Positions 62,875-64,000 of a DNA stretch of 64,000 nt are shown piece by piece. The stretch spans positions 124,001 through 188,000 of the forward strand of contig JADCFA010000008.1 in NCBI GenBank assembly GCA_020249775.1. Reading direction: 5' to 3'. A model generated the notes under the pieces. The model was not told the origin of the DNA. It saw only the letters and a list, made by a program, of their open reading frames with translations, and searched no databases. The stretch is from Roseomonas sp. Its GTDB lineage: Bacteria; Pseudomonadota; Alphaproteobacteria; Acetobacterales; Acetobacteraceae. Position numbers and translations under genes: made by a program. Positions within the stretch are counted from its first letter, which is position 1; each line of letters starts with the position of its first letter.

Positions 62875-64000
62875 ATGAGTGACCAGAACGAGCAGGACGC
62901 GGGTAAAAGCAGGCTGAGCCTTCGGCCCGGCGGACGCCTCGAGCTTGGCAAGACGGTGGATGCGGGCAGCGTCCGCCAATCCTTCAGCCATGGCCGATCC
63001 AAGACCGTCCAGGTCGAGGTGGTGAAAAAACGCGCGGTGGCGCCAAGCCCGGTGCGGCCCGGAATCGGTGTTCCGGCGGCGCGCAGCCTTGGCCCGGCAC
63101 CAGCCGCCCCGGCCCCCGCCGCAGCGCCGCCCCCTGCGGCCAAGGCGCCCAGCCCGCCGGCGGCAGCGCCCGCGCCAGCACCCGCCGCAACGCCGGCACC
63201 TAGCCCAGCTAAGGCTGCGCCCGCCGCCCCGCCGCCTGAGGCGGCGCCTGCAGCGCCGCCGCCCGCAGCGCCAGTACCAGCCGCGCCGGCAGCCGCCGCA
63301 GCGCCGCCGGCGGTCGCGCCAAGTTCAGGTCGCGTGGCCATGGCGCCCCCAGCCTCAACCCGGGGCGGTGCCGCAGCGGCGCGCCCCGCCGGTGGCGGCG
63401 GCCGTTCAGGCGCCGGTGGCCAGGCAGCCCGCACCACAAGCACAGGCAGACCGCTGACCCAGGCGGAACTCGCCATGCGTCAGCGCGTGCTGGAAGAAAA
63501 TCGTCGCGTGGAAGCGCAGCGCCAGCGCGAAGACCGTGAACGCCAGGCGCTCATGGTGCGCTCCGCCGCGGAAGAAGCCGCGCGCCGCGCCGAAGAAGAA
63601 GCCCGTGCCAAGGAAGATTCCGCCCGCCGCGCTGAGGAAGAAGCCCGCATGGCGGCCGAGGTAGCGCGTCGCCCGGCACCAGCGCCGGCGCCACAAGCCG
63701 CCGCTGCGCCCGCTGCTGCCCCTGGCCGTGCGCCGGCCGGGGCGCCCGCGCGCAAGCCCACACCGTCAGAACCGCCGGTCAAGCTGACCCTCAAGGCGCG
63801 TGTGCCGACCGATGATGATGAGGATGGGCCACGCCGGCCGGCCGCGCGGCGGCCCGGTTCCGCCGCAGGGCCAGCCAAGCGGCTTGCGCCCGCACCGGTC
63901 AAGAAATCCCCACCCGGTGCTGATCGCCGCCGCGAAGGCCGCATTGATGTGGCGGCGGCGCTGGAAGGTGAGGATGAACGGACGCGGTCCATCGCCTCTG
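62875..64000 (+). CDS. infB: Translation initiation factor IF-2, N-terminal part (3' end outside window)
   Basis: The frame from ATG 62875 is open to the window end (about 375 residues). It starts MSDQNEQDAGKSRLSLRPG and has the IF2-associated stretch GSVRQSFSHGRSKTVQVEVV near residue 40. A very long Ala/Pro-rich linker follows (about residues 75-180). Then comes a charged helix region (LEENRRVEAQRQREDRERQ) and a second Ala/Pro-rich stretch. The G domain is beyond the window. IF-2 brings fMet-tRNA to the 30S subunit. Confidence 0.93.
   Translation, partial: MSDQNEQDAGKSRLSLRPGGRLELGKTVDAGSVRQSFSHGRSKTVQVEVVKKRAVAPSPVRPGIGVPAARSLGPAPAAPAPAAAPPPAAKAPSPPAAAPAPAPAATPAPSPAKAAPAAPPPEAAPAAPPPAAPVPAAPAAAAAPPAVAPSSGRVAMAPPASTRGGAAAARPAGGGGRSGAGGQAARTTSTGRPLTQAELAMRQRVLEENRRVEAQRQREDRERQALMVRSAAEEAARRAEEEARAKEDSARRAEEEARMAAEVARRPAPAPAPQAAAAPAAAPGRAPAGAPARKPTPSEPPVKLTLKARVPTDDDEDGPRRPAARRPGSAAGPAKRLAPAPVKKSPPGADRRREGRIDVAAALEGEDERTRSIAS

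Overview
The window is a gene-dense piece of a chromosome with GC-rich codon use (my estimate is 60-65 % G+C, not computed). Several features point to an alphaproteobacterium, most likely Rhodospirillales/Acetobacteraceae-like (inference, no search was run). These are an F0 ATP synthase operon (atpI-B-E-F'-F) without F1 genes, a split b/b' pair, lptF-lptG-lptD-surA-rsmA in series, rimP-nusA-ylxR/L7Ae-infB, a SAM-II-like leader before metZ, system I (Ccm) cytochrome c maturation, and several Bug/TctC periplasmic binding proteins. No rRNA, tRNA or CRISPR array was recognised.

Left part (1-18 kb) is accessory metabolism. It holds the end of an MlrC-type metallopeptidase overlapping a D-threonine aldolase/D-serine dehydratase-like enzyme, then a two-gene arsenic module (ArsJ-associated GAPDH plus ArsJ exporter). 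After that come a family 5 solute-binding protein, an acyl-CoA dehydrogenase, an SDR, a NIT-domain chemoreceptor, and a Baeyer-Villiger-type monooxygenase with a Bug protein and a DUF3830 protein. A CspA-like protein and a tautomerase/CaiB transferase/Bug operon follow, then a Bug/FAD-oxidase pair. Decayed IS630 and IS110 transposase ends lie between these modules.

Middle part (19.6-50.7 kb) is mostly core. It runs through LPS export (lptF, lptG, lptD), surA and rsmA; an isoprenylcysteine-methyltransferase-like protein and ygfZ on the other strand; an LPS/glycan cluster (GT9, GT2, GT4, asparagine-synthase-like amidotransferase); exonuclease III; a proline-rich small protein; and the F0 operon with a good promoter and a terminator. 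A second family 5 binding protein follows, then ccmC-D-E-F-G-H-I in one tightly overlapping operon, an EVE protein, a Rieske protein, a fused hydantoinase A/B (5-oxoprolinase) protein and a large AsmA-like protein.

Right part (50.7-64 kb) starts with a scarred stretch: an IS5-like remnant, a tartrate/D-malate dehydrogenase gene whose stop codon sits in a 19-bp tandem repeat, and an orphan response-regulator DNA-binding tail. It continues with a GNAT enzyme lacking an obvious start, a cupin and ApaG. Then come the methionine/SAM genes: metZ behind a promoter and SAM-II-like riboswitch, a divergent PRISE-type reductase, and metK with a terminator before trmB. Cytochrome b561 and YceI lie on the minus strand. 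The window ends inside infB, in the rimP-nusA-infB operon, whose first gene appears to start at TTG within a terminator-like hairpin.
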